From NCBI RefSeq assembly GCF_964355755.1, contig NC_092680.1:7357001-7421000 (forward strand): a stretch of 64,000 bases of DNA, written 5' to 3'. How positions within the stretch are numbered: the stretch's first letter is position 1; each line of letters begins with the position of its first letter. Below are positions 27,201-34,545 of the stretch, in pieces. Position numbers and translations under genes: made by a program. The notes under the pieces were generated by a model, which worked only from the letters and a program-made list of their open reading frames with translations, was not told the origin of the DNA and ran no database searches. The DNA comes from Antedon mediterranea. Lineage: Eukaryota > Echinodermata > Crinoidea > Comatulida > Antedonidae.

Positions 27201-28671
27201 TTATATAAATAAATAAACTAATAACGTTTTCATTTATTTGCAGTCTGGTATGCAACAGTACAGAGAGACTTCATCTGTTGGGCCTACAACCTCATGTTCA
27301 TCTCCAACGTCACCTGTTTCTAATCCTAATTTTTCACCTGCAGCCTCCCCTGGACCCCCTGGGTCAGTTGGCTGTCCCTCACCCGCATTATCAGATGCAT
27401 ACTCACAACGAATACTACAACAACAGTTTGAAGACTTTACAATGGTTGGGGATCACAGTCCAACTCATCAGCCATCTCAGTATCAGGTTTGTTATAAGAT
27501 TAGAGATGTGTGGATTAGCAGGATTAGGGAAAGGATTAAGTATTTAAATAATTTGTATTTTTAGACAAATTAAAAGTTGGTTTAATTCCCATATAAAAAA
27601 AAAAAAACCAATGCATTTCCACATGGTTTAATGTACTTACTGCGAAGTGCAATTTGTTCGTAACATCTGCATAATTCATTATATATTCTGGAAATGTGCC
27701 TTGCATGCATTAAGGATTTGTGAAGATGATCTTAAACCTAGGTATTGCACAAATGCAAATTACTAAATGAAAGTAACTATTTTGGTGGAATATGCTTAAC
27801 ATTGTGTGACAGCTGTATAAATATCTTATCTTTTTTTTTTGTAGTTTCCTGGAATGTTTGAACAAAACTATTTTGGAAATCCGCAATCGTACCACCACAA
27901 GGTGCCGCCACCGGCTTACCATCAGCCGTTCCCTCAATATCCTCAAGTTAATAATATCCCATCTATAATTTTATCTGGTATGTACACATTTTTTTTCCTA
28001 TTTTGGAATTTCATTTATACTACTACTGCCACCAATCTTTGATTTATACCACATACATGCATTGTTGTTAGAATTCAGTTGAAATTATAATTTGGAATGA
28101 GCTGACATAAAAAAAACCTTAAATTGCTGATATAAAAGATATAAAGAAATAAATGATGTTGTATATGAAATTTCAAAAAAATATTATTATTTATTATCAC
28201 AAATTTCCCCCCAAATATATGAATATTAAAATGAATAAAATACAAATAAGTTTGAAGTTTCAATAAACTTTTCAATTTAACCAAAAACCTGTTTCCCGAT
28301 GGACAATGTGCATCTAGTTAATTATTTTTAAAATGCAAGTTGTTTCAGGTAAATAATCGGTATTTTTCTTCCAATTTCTTTGGCATCAATGTGACATATT
28401 AACAAACAATTATTTTTTCAGAGGCACGAAATATCTGTAATAATTTTGTTTGTATTTATCAGGTGTAACAGACTCACAAGATATGGCAAAAGATATTCAT
28501 TCTGCAATGGTTGGCTATGACCATGAGTCTCTATTTAGTGCAGAGGACAGTCTCAAGTTAGACCCCCTAGAATGTGAAGATTTCCAGATGTTACTCGAGA
28601 ATGACCCCGTTACTGATCAAACCACCGAAGACTCCTTTCGAGCTGACAGAATGGGAGGGTTATACAAGTAA
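182..28671 (+). CDS. CRTC: CREB-regulated transcription coactivator (CRTC/TORC), complete, 13 coding exons
   Basis: CRTC proteins bind the bZIP domain of CREB and carry cAMP/calcium signals to CREB target promoters; phosphorylation holds them in the cytoplasm on 14-3-3. Coding exons: 182-295, 478-588, 8049-8090, 20059-20145, 20552-20613, 21070-21182, 22627-22685, 23662-23702, 24677-25013, 26528-26641, 27244-27486, 27845-27977, 28463-28671. They sum to 1665 nt and the phases fit at every junction, giving 554 residues. The N-terminus has the CREB-binding motif [11 protein letters not shown] (residues 5-15). The middle has [10 protein letters not shown] (137-146), SCEVPGINIYPS and [15 protein letters not shown]. 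The linker is rich in S, P and Q, and the C-terminus is the acidic activation block. The ATG at 182 is chosen because it is the first in-frame ATG after the stop at 71-73 and sits just before the family motif. The protein is somewhat shorter than vertebrate CRTC1-3. Only one locus is seen here, as expected for an invertebrate. Confidence 0.93.
296..477 (+). other. CRTC intron 1
   Basis: 182-nt GT-AG intron between coding exons 1 and 2. I see nothing in it besides the splice signals. Confidence 0.85.
478..588 (+). CDS. CRTC: CRTC coding exon 2
   Basis: Residues 39-75, phase 0 on both sides, acceptor TTTTAG and donor GTGAGT. The stretch [10 protein letters not shown] matches the GGSLPNVN block that follows the CREB-binding helix in vertebrate CRTCs. 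The exon ends in GAFQ, aligned with the family's LPFQ. Confidence 0.9.
2608..2769. mobile_element. TA-MITE family A, copy 1
   Basis: 162-bp element flanked by TA on both sides (2606-2607, 2770-2771). Ends AAGCTCTATACACTATC and GATAGTGTAGACAGAATCTT are imperfect terminal inverted repeats; TGTGATGTGCCCA and the reverse form near the right end extend the palindrome. No coding capacity, consistent with a non-autonomous TA-targeting DNA transposon. Six further copies occur in this window. Confidence 0.8.
3265..3590. repeat. 78-bp tandem repeat, 4 copies
   Basis: Units start with TTACCTGAACTACAGTAATA at 3271, 3354, 3432 and 3510. The first unit is 83 bp because of a 5-bp TATTG insertion; the others are 78 bp and nearly identical. 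Lies in CRTC intron 2. Confidence 0.9.
3643..3690. repeat. Fragment of TIR element B
   Basis: TCGTGCCTAGCTTACCTGGA followed by TAAAC matches the left end of the elements at 4320 and 20779. No right end is visible, so only the left terminal part is present. Confidence 0.5.
4320..4516. mobile_element. TIR element B, copy 1
   Basis: About 197 bp. Left end CGTGCCTAGCTTACCTGGAT; right end contains GTTTATCCAGGTAAGC then CATAGACTACCAACACCACT and GTTGGTTTGTGTA, which also closes the copy at 20779-21018. Internal sequence differs between copies. The inverted ends carry CAG|GTAAGC, a strong 5' splice site consensus, readable on either strand. Confidence 0.6.
5199..5345. repeat. Inverted-repeat (hairpin) element
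   Basis: AATGTTTTGTTTTCACATGG near 5202 and the near-reverse complement CCACGTGAAAACGAAACATT near 5323-5342 form imperfect 20-25-bp inverted ends around about 100 bp. It is likely a short MITE; only this copy was noticed. Confidence 0.45.
6305..6541. mobile_element. TA-MITE family A, copy 2
   Basis: Right end AAGTTTGATAGTGTAGACAG plus AGCTT followed by TA is intact; the left terminal repeat is eroded (about 13 bp missing) but TTATGTGACAAAATGTGATG remains. The centre carries several copies of TATGGTAGTGATATG, a short internal tandem expansion that makes this copy longer than the others. Confidence 0.7.
6703..6826. mobile_element. TA-MITE family A, copy 3 (left-truncated)
   Basis: Shares AATGTGATGTGGCCAAATAT, GGGCACATCA and the right end GATAGTGTAGACAGAGCTT followed by TA with the other copies. 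The left terminal inverted repeat is missing. Confidence 0.7.
7090..7325 (+). mobile_element. tRNA-derived SINE candidate
   Basis: Possible Pol III A box TGGCTAGGAC (7107-7116) and B box GGTTCAATTCC (7142-7152) at tRNA-like spacing. They are followed by a non-tRNA body including CAGCTGTAAATAGAGTACG. The end is not sharp. It is a decayed retroposed element rather than a functional tRNA, because no acceptor stem can be formed. Confidence 0.55.
8049..8090 (+). CDS. CRTC: CRTC coding exon 3, 42-nt microexon
   Basis: Fourteen residues (76-89, [14 protein letters not shown]), phase 0 on both sides, acceptor ATCTAG and donor GTAAGT. It is basic and tyrosine-rich, with no clear counterpart that I recall in vertebrate CRTCs. 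The support is splice sites plus frame rather than homology, so it could be an optional cassette exon or a false exon. Skipping it would leave the frame intact. Confidence 0.6.
10787..10806. repeat. Poly-C tract
   Basis: Nearly pure cytosine run interrupted by one T. Such tracts are prone to length error in both replication and sequencing. Confidence 0.9.
10860..12151. mobile_element. TA-flanked non-autonomous DNA transposon, pogo/Tigger-like
   Basis: 1292 bp between TA dinucleotides (10858-10859 and 12152-12153). Left end CAGTCAACTCTCCCAATACT, right end reads AGTTGACTG and is the inverted counterpart (GGTATTGGGACAGTTGACTG). Further AAACCGGA motifs are repeated near both ends. Known pogo/Tigger elements use TA targets and start with CAGT, so this affiliation is likely but unproven. 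No transposase frame is visible. Confidence 0.7.
13790..14625. mobile_element. TA-flanked TIR element (CCGTATATTT ends)
   Basis: 836 bp between TA dinucleotides (13788-13789, 14626-14627). Left end CCGTATATTTCGGTGTATAA, then GTCGCACC; the right end is the inverse, with GTGCGACTTATACACC then AAAATATACGG. Additional GTATAAGACGCACC copies sit inside both ends. No transposase is encoded. The terminal sequence resembles widespread non-autonomous elements of animals with CCGTATTTTTCGG-type ends; superfamily uncertain. Confidence 0.75.
15355..16369. repeat. 25-bp minisatellite, about 40 copies
   Basis: Unit GTTCTTACCTGGGGCCGTGC followed by ACATT, repeated head to tail. Main variants are TTACC versus TTCCC, and TTGTTC versus TTTTTC. 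One 26-bp unit near 15900 has an extra G, shifting the phase. Period 25 is not a multiple of 3, so all frames run open over hundreds of bases without being coding. The complement of TTACCTGG is CCAGGTAA, a 5' splice site consensus, so the minus strand carries many of them. Confidence 0.95.
18098..18405 (+). mobile_element. tRNA-derived SINE
   Basis: Starts with a tRNA Leu/Ser-like head: A box TGGCCAAGCGATTAAG and B box GGTTCGAGTCT (18169-18179), with extra sequence between them as in long-variable-arm tRNAs. The stems are not intact. A unique body (including GTAGGTCCAGTGTACAC) and a tail of AATAAATAAA repeats (to about 18405) follow. Confidence 0.7.
18752..19757. mobile_element. piggyBac-like non-autonomous element with TTAA target duplication
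   Basis: 1006 bp flanked by TTAA on both sides (18748-18751, 19758-19761). Ends CACTTTGACTGCCA and its exact inverse TGGCAGTCAAAGTG. Both TTAA duplication and a CTTTGACTGCCA-type terminus agree with known piggyBac relatives. The interior is AT-rich and has no transposase frame. Close to the right end, ACACGAAGATCTT occurs twice. Confidence 0.82.
20059..20145 (+). CDS. CRTC: CRTC coding exon 4
   Basis: Residues 90-118, acceptor TTTTTCAG. The end, [16 protein letters not shown], matches the family block RHHGLVDRVYRERGR. There is no usable GT donor after the conserved VY. The exon runs directly into ATATCCTTT, the U12-type 5' splice site consensus, and would reach an in-frame TAA soon after if not spliced there. 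Confidence 0.87.
20146..20551 (+). other. CRTC: Candidate U12-type (AT-AC) intron of CRTC
   Basis: 406-nt intron. It starts ATATCCTTT (20146-20154), an exact match to the minor-spliceosome 5' site. Near the 3' end, TTCCTTAGC (20534-20542) differs at one base from the U12 branch consensus TTCCTTAAC and keeps A20540. The intron ends in CAC at 20549-20551, about 11 nt after that A, inside the range usual for U12 introns. Splicing AT...AC joins CAC|ATG in frame and gives VYHKKH-MDNTPY. An AG at 20547-20548 could serve as an alternative acceptor, adding one histidine. Confidence 0.85.
20552..20613 (+). CDS. CRTC: CRTC coding exon 5
   Basis: Residues 119-138 plus two bases of codon 139; donor GTAAGA. 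The peptide [17 protein letters not shown] aligns with PYGTMYLSPPADTSWRR of vertebrate CRTC1. This exon supplies the W and R at -5 and -3 relative to the regulatory serine in exon 6. Confidence 0.92.
20614..21069 (+). other. CRTC intron 5
   Basis: 456-nt GT-AG intron, about half of it occupied by TIR element B copy 2 (20779-21018), which ends about 50 bp before the exon 6 acceptor. Confidence 0.85.
20779..21018. mobile_element. TIR element B, copy 2
   Basis: 240 bp. Left CGTGCCTAGCTTACCTGGAT then AAAC; inverted right end GTTTATCCAGGTAAGCTAGC then ACTC, about 20 of 23 bases matching. The trailing CATAGACTACCAACACCACT and GTTGGTTTGTGTA are shared with the copy at 4320-4516. It lies in CRTC intron 5 and adds a CAG|GTAAGC sequence in the sense strand about 100 bp before exon 6. 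Confidence 0.7.
21070..21182 (+). CDS. CRTC: CRTC coding exon 6 (SIK/AMPK-type site)
   Basis: Residues 139-176, acceptor ATGCAG, donor GTAAGA, ends in phase 1. RTHSDSSLH corresponds to RTNSDSALH of vertebrates. Ser142 sits in a hydrophobic-x-R-x-x-S-x-x-x-L context (W137, R139, L146), the pattern phosphorylated by SIK/AMPK kinases for 14-3-3 binding (Ser171 of mammalian CRTC2). Confidence 0.92.
21183..22626 (+). other. CRTC intron 6
   Basis: 1.4-kb GT-AG intron. Contains TA-MITE copy 4 at 22156-22280; otherwise AT-rich sequence in which I see nothing further. Confidence 0.85.
22156..22280. mobile_element. TA-MITE family A, copy 4 (short form)
   Basis: 125 bp flanked by TA (22154-22155, 22281-22282). 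Left end AAGCTCTGTCTACACTATTA; right end TATTGTAGACAGAGCTT. The right inner part (GGGCACATCACA) is deleted, giving the shortest copy. Confidence 0.78.
22627..22685 (+). CDS. CRTC: CRTC coding exon 7
   Basis: Completes codon 177 and encodes residues to 196, acceptor TTCCAG, donor GTAGGT. The end, GPWDAKK, matches the QAWDTKK block of vertebrate CRTC1, which lies just before the [10 protein letters not shown] motif. Confidence 0.9.
22686..23661 (+). other. CRTC intron 7
   Basis: 976-nt GT-AG intron, AT-rich; nothing recognised inside. Confidence 0.85.
23662..23702 (+). CDS. CRTC: CRTC coding exon 8
   Basis: Residues 197-209 plus two bases, acceptor TCCACAG, donor [16 protein letters not shown] is nearly invariant in the family. 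Its serine lies in a block reported as a second 14-3-3-controlling site in mammalian CRTC2; the assignment here is by similarity. Confidence 0.92.
23703..24676 (+). other. CRTC intron 8
   Basis: 974-nt GT-AG intron, AT-rich; nothing recognised inside. Confidence 0.85.
24677..25013 (+). CDS. CRTC: CRTC coding exon 9
   Basis: Largest coding exon, residues 210-322, acceptor TTTCAG, donor GTAAGT. It begins with NIYPS (family NIFPS), then [15 protein letters not shown], the core of the TORC_M region. A low-complexity stretch of repeated SPQ units (residues about 276-300) and a basic QRRNK segment follow. Confidence 0.92.
25141..25290. mobile_element. TA-MITE family A, copy 5 (eroded)
   Basis: Contains TCTACACTATCAAACTTTAC, AATGTGATGTGCCCATATAT, TTTGGGCACATCACA and GTCAAACTATTTTGATAGTG in the family order. 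Both outermost ends are mutated and no clear TA duplication remains. Confidence 0.7.
25978..26355. repeat. 189-bp tandem duplication
   Basis: Two head-to-tail copies offset by exactly 189 bp (TAATCGGTTACTTTTATGCA at 25981 and 26170), apparently without differences. Lies in CRTC intron 9, about 170 bp before exon 10. Confidence 0.92.
26528..26641 (+). CDS. CRTC: CRTC coding exon 10
   Basis: Residues 323-360, phase 0 on both sides, acceptor GTGTCAG, donor GTATGC. The content is rich in Q, P and S ([15 protein letters not shown]), as in the variable linker of other CRTCs. Identification rests on frame, splice sites and position between conserved exons. Confidence 0.83.
26642..27243 (+). other. 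CRTC intron 10
   Basis: 602-nt GT-AG intron, AT-rich; nothing recognised inside. Confidence 0.85.
27244..27486 (+). CDS. CRTC: CRTC coding exon 11
   Basis: Residues 361-441, phase 0 on both sides, acceptor [35 protein letters not shown] and the following [10 protein letters not shown] match [28 protein letters not shown] and LEQFNMME of vertebrate CRTC1. Confidence 0.93.
27487..27844 (+). other. CRTC intron 11
   Basis: 358-nt GT-AG intron; nothing recognised inside. Confidence 0.85.
27845..27977 (+). CDS. CRTC: CRTC coding exon 12
   Basis: Residues 442-485 plus one base, acceptor TTTGTAG, donor GTATGT. Rich in Y, P, H and Q, ending NNIPSIILS, which aligns with the SGIPNIILT block before the C-terminal activation domain. 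Confidence 0.92.
27978..28462 (+). other. CRTC intron 12
   Basis: 485-nt GT-AG intron; nothing recognised inside. Confidence 0.85.
28463..28671 (+). CDS. CRTC: CRTC coding exon 13 (activation domain, stop)
   Basis: Residues 486-554 and TAA (28669-28671), acceptor TTATCAG. TORC_C region: [14 protein letters not shown] and [10 protein letters not shown] correspond to LKIDPLTLDGLHML and TEDTFRMDRL of vertebrate CRTC1. The tail after DRM (GGLYK) is slightly longer than in mammals. Confidence 0.95.
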
Positions 28672-29770
28672 CATCTTCAAAACTCACATTGTATTTTTTA
28701 TTATGCTTTGATTGTTGTAAGAAACGACGCTTGCTCTTAGCAGGCTTGGAGTTGCGTCACTACATGTTCCCCCCTCGGGTTCAAACGCTGTATGGTTTAT
28801 AGCGATGACAGGACCCAGATTGTAGTAAGAAGTTGGTGGTATGCAAGTACAATTCAGAAGTTGGTGTGGATAGCGTTTCCACTGTTTTAACTTTTTGTGC
28901 GGTGTAGAACAAGTGTTTTCCATCAGTTTTCGATTCGGTGATCCATGACAAAAAGTTTGTTGCGAATGTCGTCATCAAATCTCGTACCAATGAAGTTGTA
29001 GCTATTGTTGAGCGTTCGTAGGATAAGGATACTTTGAGACAAGAATGGAATGTGACAGGTAACATCTAAATCAACCATTTATATAAACTATACTAGTTTA
29101 TTTTGCAAGTGAGATTTTCACTGACCGTAAAACAACGGAGCAACATGAGTTTCTACAGACCCCGTATTTTTTTCACAAGATGCCCCTGGACAACAGCAGA
29201 TTGGGAAGCACTATGTACAGGATAAACATTAAGTATTTGCGATTGCACTGCTTAGGAACATTGGAGATGTTTAACTTCATCATCATCAATTCGAAGTTCC
29301 ATAAGTAAAAATGTGTAAACATTTTACCCAGTTCGATCAAAGATTTTTTTTAAATGTTTTTTAATATTGGCTATGTTTTATACGTATTATTGAGACCTAC
29401 TGTTTAAAAGTGCCCATGTCCACTAGAGTTCTATCAGTACTTTTGTTTTCATCAACATACCCTAATCGCCATACTTTACAATTAAAAAAAAAAACATAAT
29501 TTACTTCTGAAATTTGCATTGATATTGTCATTCTGTAAATAGACATATTTTGAATTTGCCTGTTAATGTAACACAGTATTATTATTACTATTTCATTTGT
29601 CGAACATTCAAAATGGCTTCACTTTCACTGATTTAATGATTGTGCCCTAGAATACAATGCAAAAAACACAATTTTGATTTATGTAAATGAATATTTTAAT
29701 TTGAAACCTTGATGACGTATTTACTGTTTATATTGGAAATAAGGTTAAGAAGAATAGTACTGTAGTATAA

Positions 29771-30449
29771 ACCAATCTGACAACATCACCAGCCAATCTA
29801 ACGGCATCACCAACCAATCTAACATCATTACCAACCAATCTGACATCATTACCAACCAATCTAACAACATCACCAACCAATCTAACAGCATTACCAACCA
29901 ATCTGACATCATTACCAACCAATCTGACATCATTACCAACCAATCTAACAACATCATCAACCAATCTAACAACATTACCTACCAACCAATCTAACAACAA
30001 CACCAACCAATCTAACAGCAACACTAACCAATCTAACATTACCAACCAATCTAACATTACCAACCAACCTAACAACATCCTAAACCAATCTAACAGCACC
30101 AGCCAATCTAACAACATCACCAGCCAATCTAACAGCATCCTCAACCAATCTAACAACATCACCAACCAATCTAACAACATCACCATCCAATCTAACATCA
30201 CCAGTTAACCAATCTAACAACATCACCATCCAATCTAACATCACCAGCCAACCTAACATCACCAGCCAACCTAACAACATCGTCAACCAATCTAACAACA
30301 TCACCATCCAATCTAACAACTTCATCATCAGCCAATCTAACATCATCACCAACCAATCTAACATCACCAGCCAACCTAACATCACCAGCCAATCTAACAA
30401 CATCCTCAACCAATCTAACAACATCGCCAACCAATCTGACAGCATCACC
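29771..30449. repeat. Irregular 15-24-bp tandem array with CCAAT core
   Basis: About 33 units of the type AACCAATCTAACAACATCACC. Unit length varies mostly between 15, 18, 21 and 24 bp, i.e. in steps of 3, so minus-strand frames (DWLVMLL-like or VRLVGDV-like repeats) stay open. Located 1.1-1.8 kb after the CRTC stop, possibly inside its 3' UTR. Not considered coding. Confidence 0.9.
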
Positions 30450-32570
30450 TGCTTGTTTTCAAAATCCATCTTCTAATCATAGATTTCTATTTTAAACTAA
30501 ATTTCTAAGTGACGATTAACAGCCAAAAACTATGGTGTTTCATACCTACACTTAAGCTGAACAAAAATCAGAACTCTTACAAGTCTGTAGTCTTGGTTAA
30601 ATCTGCATGTGTGTGTGTGGTCTTTACTGGTTAAAAACTTTGTTTAAAAAAACCTGGAAATAAAAAAAAAAATTGTAGTAGACTTTTGGTCTTTTTCATT
30701 CATAGCTTGTTTCTACATGTGATTGTGAGGTCATTATTGGGTCATTCTATGCTTATTTGTTATGGTCATTATGTGTGACCATTTATAACTGTTGCATGAT
30801 TATGTTTATGGTCATTACACAATTTTGATTTTTAAAACTTGTATCATCATTAAGAATGTAATACAATTTCATGAAATTAAAATGTGGACATTTTTTCAAG
30901 AAAGTTTAATTGAAAATAGAAAGTGACTACCATCAGTGAATGCTAGTTATATAACTATGCAATCTTGCATGATGCTTGTAAAATCTGAAATACTTATTTA
31001 ACAACAACTATTAATAATTAAAACATTGTGTAATTACCATGAATTTTGTGGTCACAATAGTACATTAGTTTATTCAAATAGTCTTAAATAACATCTAAGT
31101 ATACAAATGTGTAATAAATGTATGACATAGGGGTACTATATGAAAAAAAAATATAACAAGTGACTTAATATTTTAAATGAATCAAAGATTGTAAATAGTT
31201 CATTCTTGTATCGTTGATTCTACTGCAGTAACTGCAGTAATACAATGTAGCAGTAACTATATTGTTTGGTCTATTAATTCAGTTTCAGCAAAGGGTTAGT
31301 AATTATATAATTCAATGTAGTGACAATGCAGTAATTGCATTAATAGATTACTGCAGCAAACGAACATACTTCTGCAGTAACTGTAGCAGAATGTTTGATA
31401 CTGGTTCTTATTTTGGTTTAGCAACAGTTCTGAATATTTACAATTCAAAAATATTTAAATCCTTTATTTCATTGGTATTCCATGTGGAATAATGTTATTG
31501 CATGGTGCTGCTATGGTTAAAATAGACAGTTCAATAAATATGATCCATTTGTGGATGTGTTGTATTTTACGTTTTTTTTTAAACATGAAAATAAAAGATT
31601 ATTATAAATATATATATATATATATGTTTTGTATATACATTTCTTGCATATATGTAGGAAAGAAAATATATTATTTGTGTCCCTGAGGTGAATTCCTTAG
31701 TTAAAGGTTGCTATTTTAGCTTTATGCTACCTTGCATTTTATTTTGTATTTTTTCAAACCGTGAAATAGTAAGTAAATTATTTTGGATAATATAGAAATG
31801 GTGTTTTTGTATTTAATTTTAATTCAGAATTGTGGGAAAATAGTTTTTGATTATCGTCTATTTTTTGTGGCATATTTTCAATTTAATGAAACTAAAATGT
31901 TACTAGGCTAACCTTGAATTGTTTTATGAACTTGGTATTTATTAATAAGTATTTTAGGCTGTGTATAATGTGATTGTGTATAAGCAAGCAAACGAGGTTG
32001 GCCTAGGTAAACAATTTAAAACAAGAGTTTCAACAGGGAGCCATCTCTGTTAGTACTACTATGTCTGAAACATTAGCTTTAAGGACACCTACTGATCTTG
32101 CTTTATATCTTTGAATATTATTTTTGATACTTTGTGTTTTAACGAAACAGCTATCTGTCTAAAAAATGTTTTCTTAATGTGTGTTTTACAAGGCACGAAA
32201 TCATTCATTTTTACAGGTGGTGAAACGCACCTGTTCGTATGGAAATTTTATGTCTAATCATGAATTTGAATAATTAAATGTGTCTTTTAAAAGAGGGTGG
32301 GATAAATTTATAAATATATATGATTAAGAATTTGAAATAATTTAATTGCCACAAAATTTGTAAGATAATAGAGTATGAATTGAAATAAATTAGCTTATTG
32401 GTGATAAGACCTCATTCAATAATAGATTATAAGCAGACATGTTCTGCCATGTGTATGTGTGTGTATATTTTGTAAACAGTTTTAAAAGATTATTGTTTAT
32501 TTTATTGAAATGTTTCATGAGAAAATTTTTTTTGTGTAAAGATTAAAGCACGATGATTTATTTCGACCAT

Positions 32571-32718
32571 GGGGCTTAAGTCCTGAGGGGTTCCCATGGT
32601 ACCAGGGATAGCCCTCTAAAACACTAAAACAGGGGCTTAAGTCCTGAGGGGTTCCCATGGTACCAGGGATAGCCCTCTAAAACACTAAAACAGGGGCTTA
32701 AGTCCTGAGGGGTTCCCA
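32571..32718. repeat. 61-bp tandem repeat, 2.4 copies
   Basis: GGGGCTTAAGTCCTGAGGGG starts at 32571, 32632 and 32693. The first two units are full and identical; the third breaks off after GGTTCCCA. Confidence 0.92.
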
Positions 32719-34386
32719 ACAAATATTGCAGGTTTTACAAACACCTATATAATTTTTTTTTTTTCCGAAAAATCATGAAAGTCAAAGCAGTTCCAGACAG
32801 TTTGTATTGATTATTATCTGGGTTCCTTATATAATATTATTTATATAGTTATATGTATATGTATGAGAATGTTGGATCTGTTTACAAAACAAAGCATTAC
32901 CTTTTCTACTTAGCTAAGTTATTATTATGATTTGTTCACTTGTTCTTTAGAATTACAATGAGCACAAATTGACCGTATGAATATTTTGATCATTTTCTGT
33001 CTTTAACAACTTTAATTATTTCCATTTTGTTAATGTGCCAATGAAATATAGTGCCTCTCTTTCAGTTATTTATATCAATATGATAGATCAGGTATTTTTA
33101 AAGTGCTTTAAGTAAATTCATATTAAAATTTAGACAAATAAAAAATTGTGTTTGATAAAAATGTGTAATTTATGGAGATTAGTTTCAGAGTAATGTTGGC
33201 TAATGTAATAAAAGTAATTGCTTGAAACTGTGGTTTTCAATATTCAACTAAAAATGATAAATATTTATATTAAAATATTTGAGAACTTTAAATGAACACT
33301 AAAACAACTTAAAATGGTTAAAGATAATATTGTCCCCCAGAACAAATAAAAACATTGTTAAAATAGTTAAAAGTAAAACTATAATTTAAAGAAAAAATAG
33401 ACAGGAAGTCCATCATCTGGAAGTCAATGGGTTTTGCTTAAATTTAACTCATTAATTTGTTTGTTGTTATTATTTTTTTGTTTTCTTTTTTTTTTGTTTG
33501 CAGAAGTAAATGAATTATTAATTTTAAAACTACAAAATACCCCATTGAAGGTTTGTTTTTGGGGGACAATATATATTTAATTATTAATTTTTTACTGGAT
33601 AGTTTTTTGTATGGACAGTTATGAAAACCAGCCCAGTGTGAGGTTATTATACCGACTCATCTAATTTGTAACTGTTTTTAATGAATTTAACAATTGTACA
33701 GTGACTTTATTATTTGCAAGAGTTACATTGTGTCTATGATATAGGATATTTGAATACATAAATGTATTGTACAGATTATAATATTTTTTTTAATAATTGG
33801 ATATGCTAATAAGCAGGCCACCTGTATAATCTACTTTGCATATTGTATGCGCAATCATTTTTATGTAACCTGCTTTATTTCTGTATGATATGTCGGTTGT
33901 TTAGAAAGTTGGTCTGATTTTTTGTGTTGTATGCTTCTATTTTCTGTTTGGATTATTCCAGAGAAAATAAATTATTACATGAGATTATTGTTGTTTTAAT
34001 ACAGATTTATAATTACATGAAAATGTATTGAGTTTGATATAACTTGACACAATGTTCCATGAAGATCCCATAGCATTCAGAAATCAAAAAATTTCGCTAT
34101 TTTTTGGAAAATTATACTATTATGGTACACAGATTTTTTCAAAGAAGGCTGAAGTCGAGTTGAGTTACTGACCGACAGTGTGAGCTATAGAGTCGCGTTT
34201 GGACGCGACTAAAAATGGCCAAATTTCAACCTTCCTATTTTTCGAAATAACTGGTTACTATATCATAATTGACATGTGCAGAACACATTATTTCATTCTC
34301 TGCATGTACATTATGATATAGTAACCAGTTAGGTCAAGAAAAGAGTCAAAATTTTGCTCTTTTCCGAAAATTTCCCTGTACAAGGA

Positions 34387-34545
34387 CTTTTTTTTCTTAT
34401 TCTTATTCTTTTATTGCCAAATATAAAATACATGAAGAACACGATATACAAAAAAAACAATAGAACCAACTGAGTGAGCTGGCAGGGGACACAAAAGCGA
34501 ACCTAATCACTGTGACTTAAAACCTGTGTTCCCCACTCACCCAAT
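34387..34545. mobile_element. Insertion inside the first satellite monomers
   Basis: About 160 bp not related to the monomer interrupts the array after CCTGTACAAGGACTT. It begins with TTCTTATTCTTATTCTTTTA and TTGCCAAATA and ends CCCCACTCACCCAA. The TTCTTA repeats and T-rich start suggest the tail of a retroposon inserted in the minus direction; family unknown. Confidence 0.4.

Larger units (their letters stand above)
28672..34084. other. CRTC 3' UTR and downstream space
   Basis: No conserved coding sequence. The 3' UTR end cannot be fixed: AATAAA occurs at 30659-30664 and 33966-33971, among others. TGTAAATA, a Pumilio-type motif, occurs near 29535 and 31190. The region holds a CCAAT-type tandem array, a short (TA)n run near 31610-31625 and a 61-bp repeat. 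Small open frames here lack conservation signs. Confidence 0.6.

Noticed and set aside
28684-29065. Minus-strand frames of 79 and 94 codons after the CRTC stop.
   Set aside because: No recognisable domain; they lie antisense in the probable CRTC 3' UTR and overlap in two frames.
29728-30469. Minus-strand DWLVMLL / VRLVGDV repeat proteins.
   Set aside because: Shadow of the CCAAT-type tandem array with unit lengths in multiples of 3.
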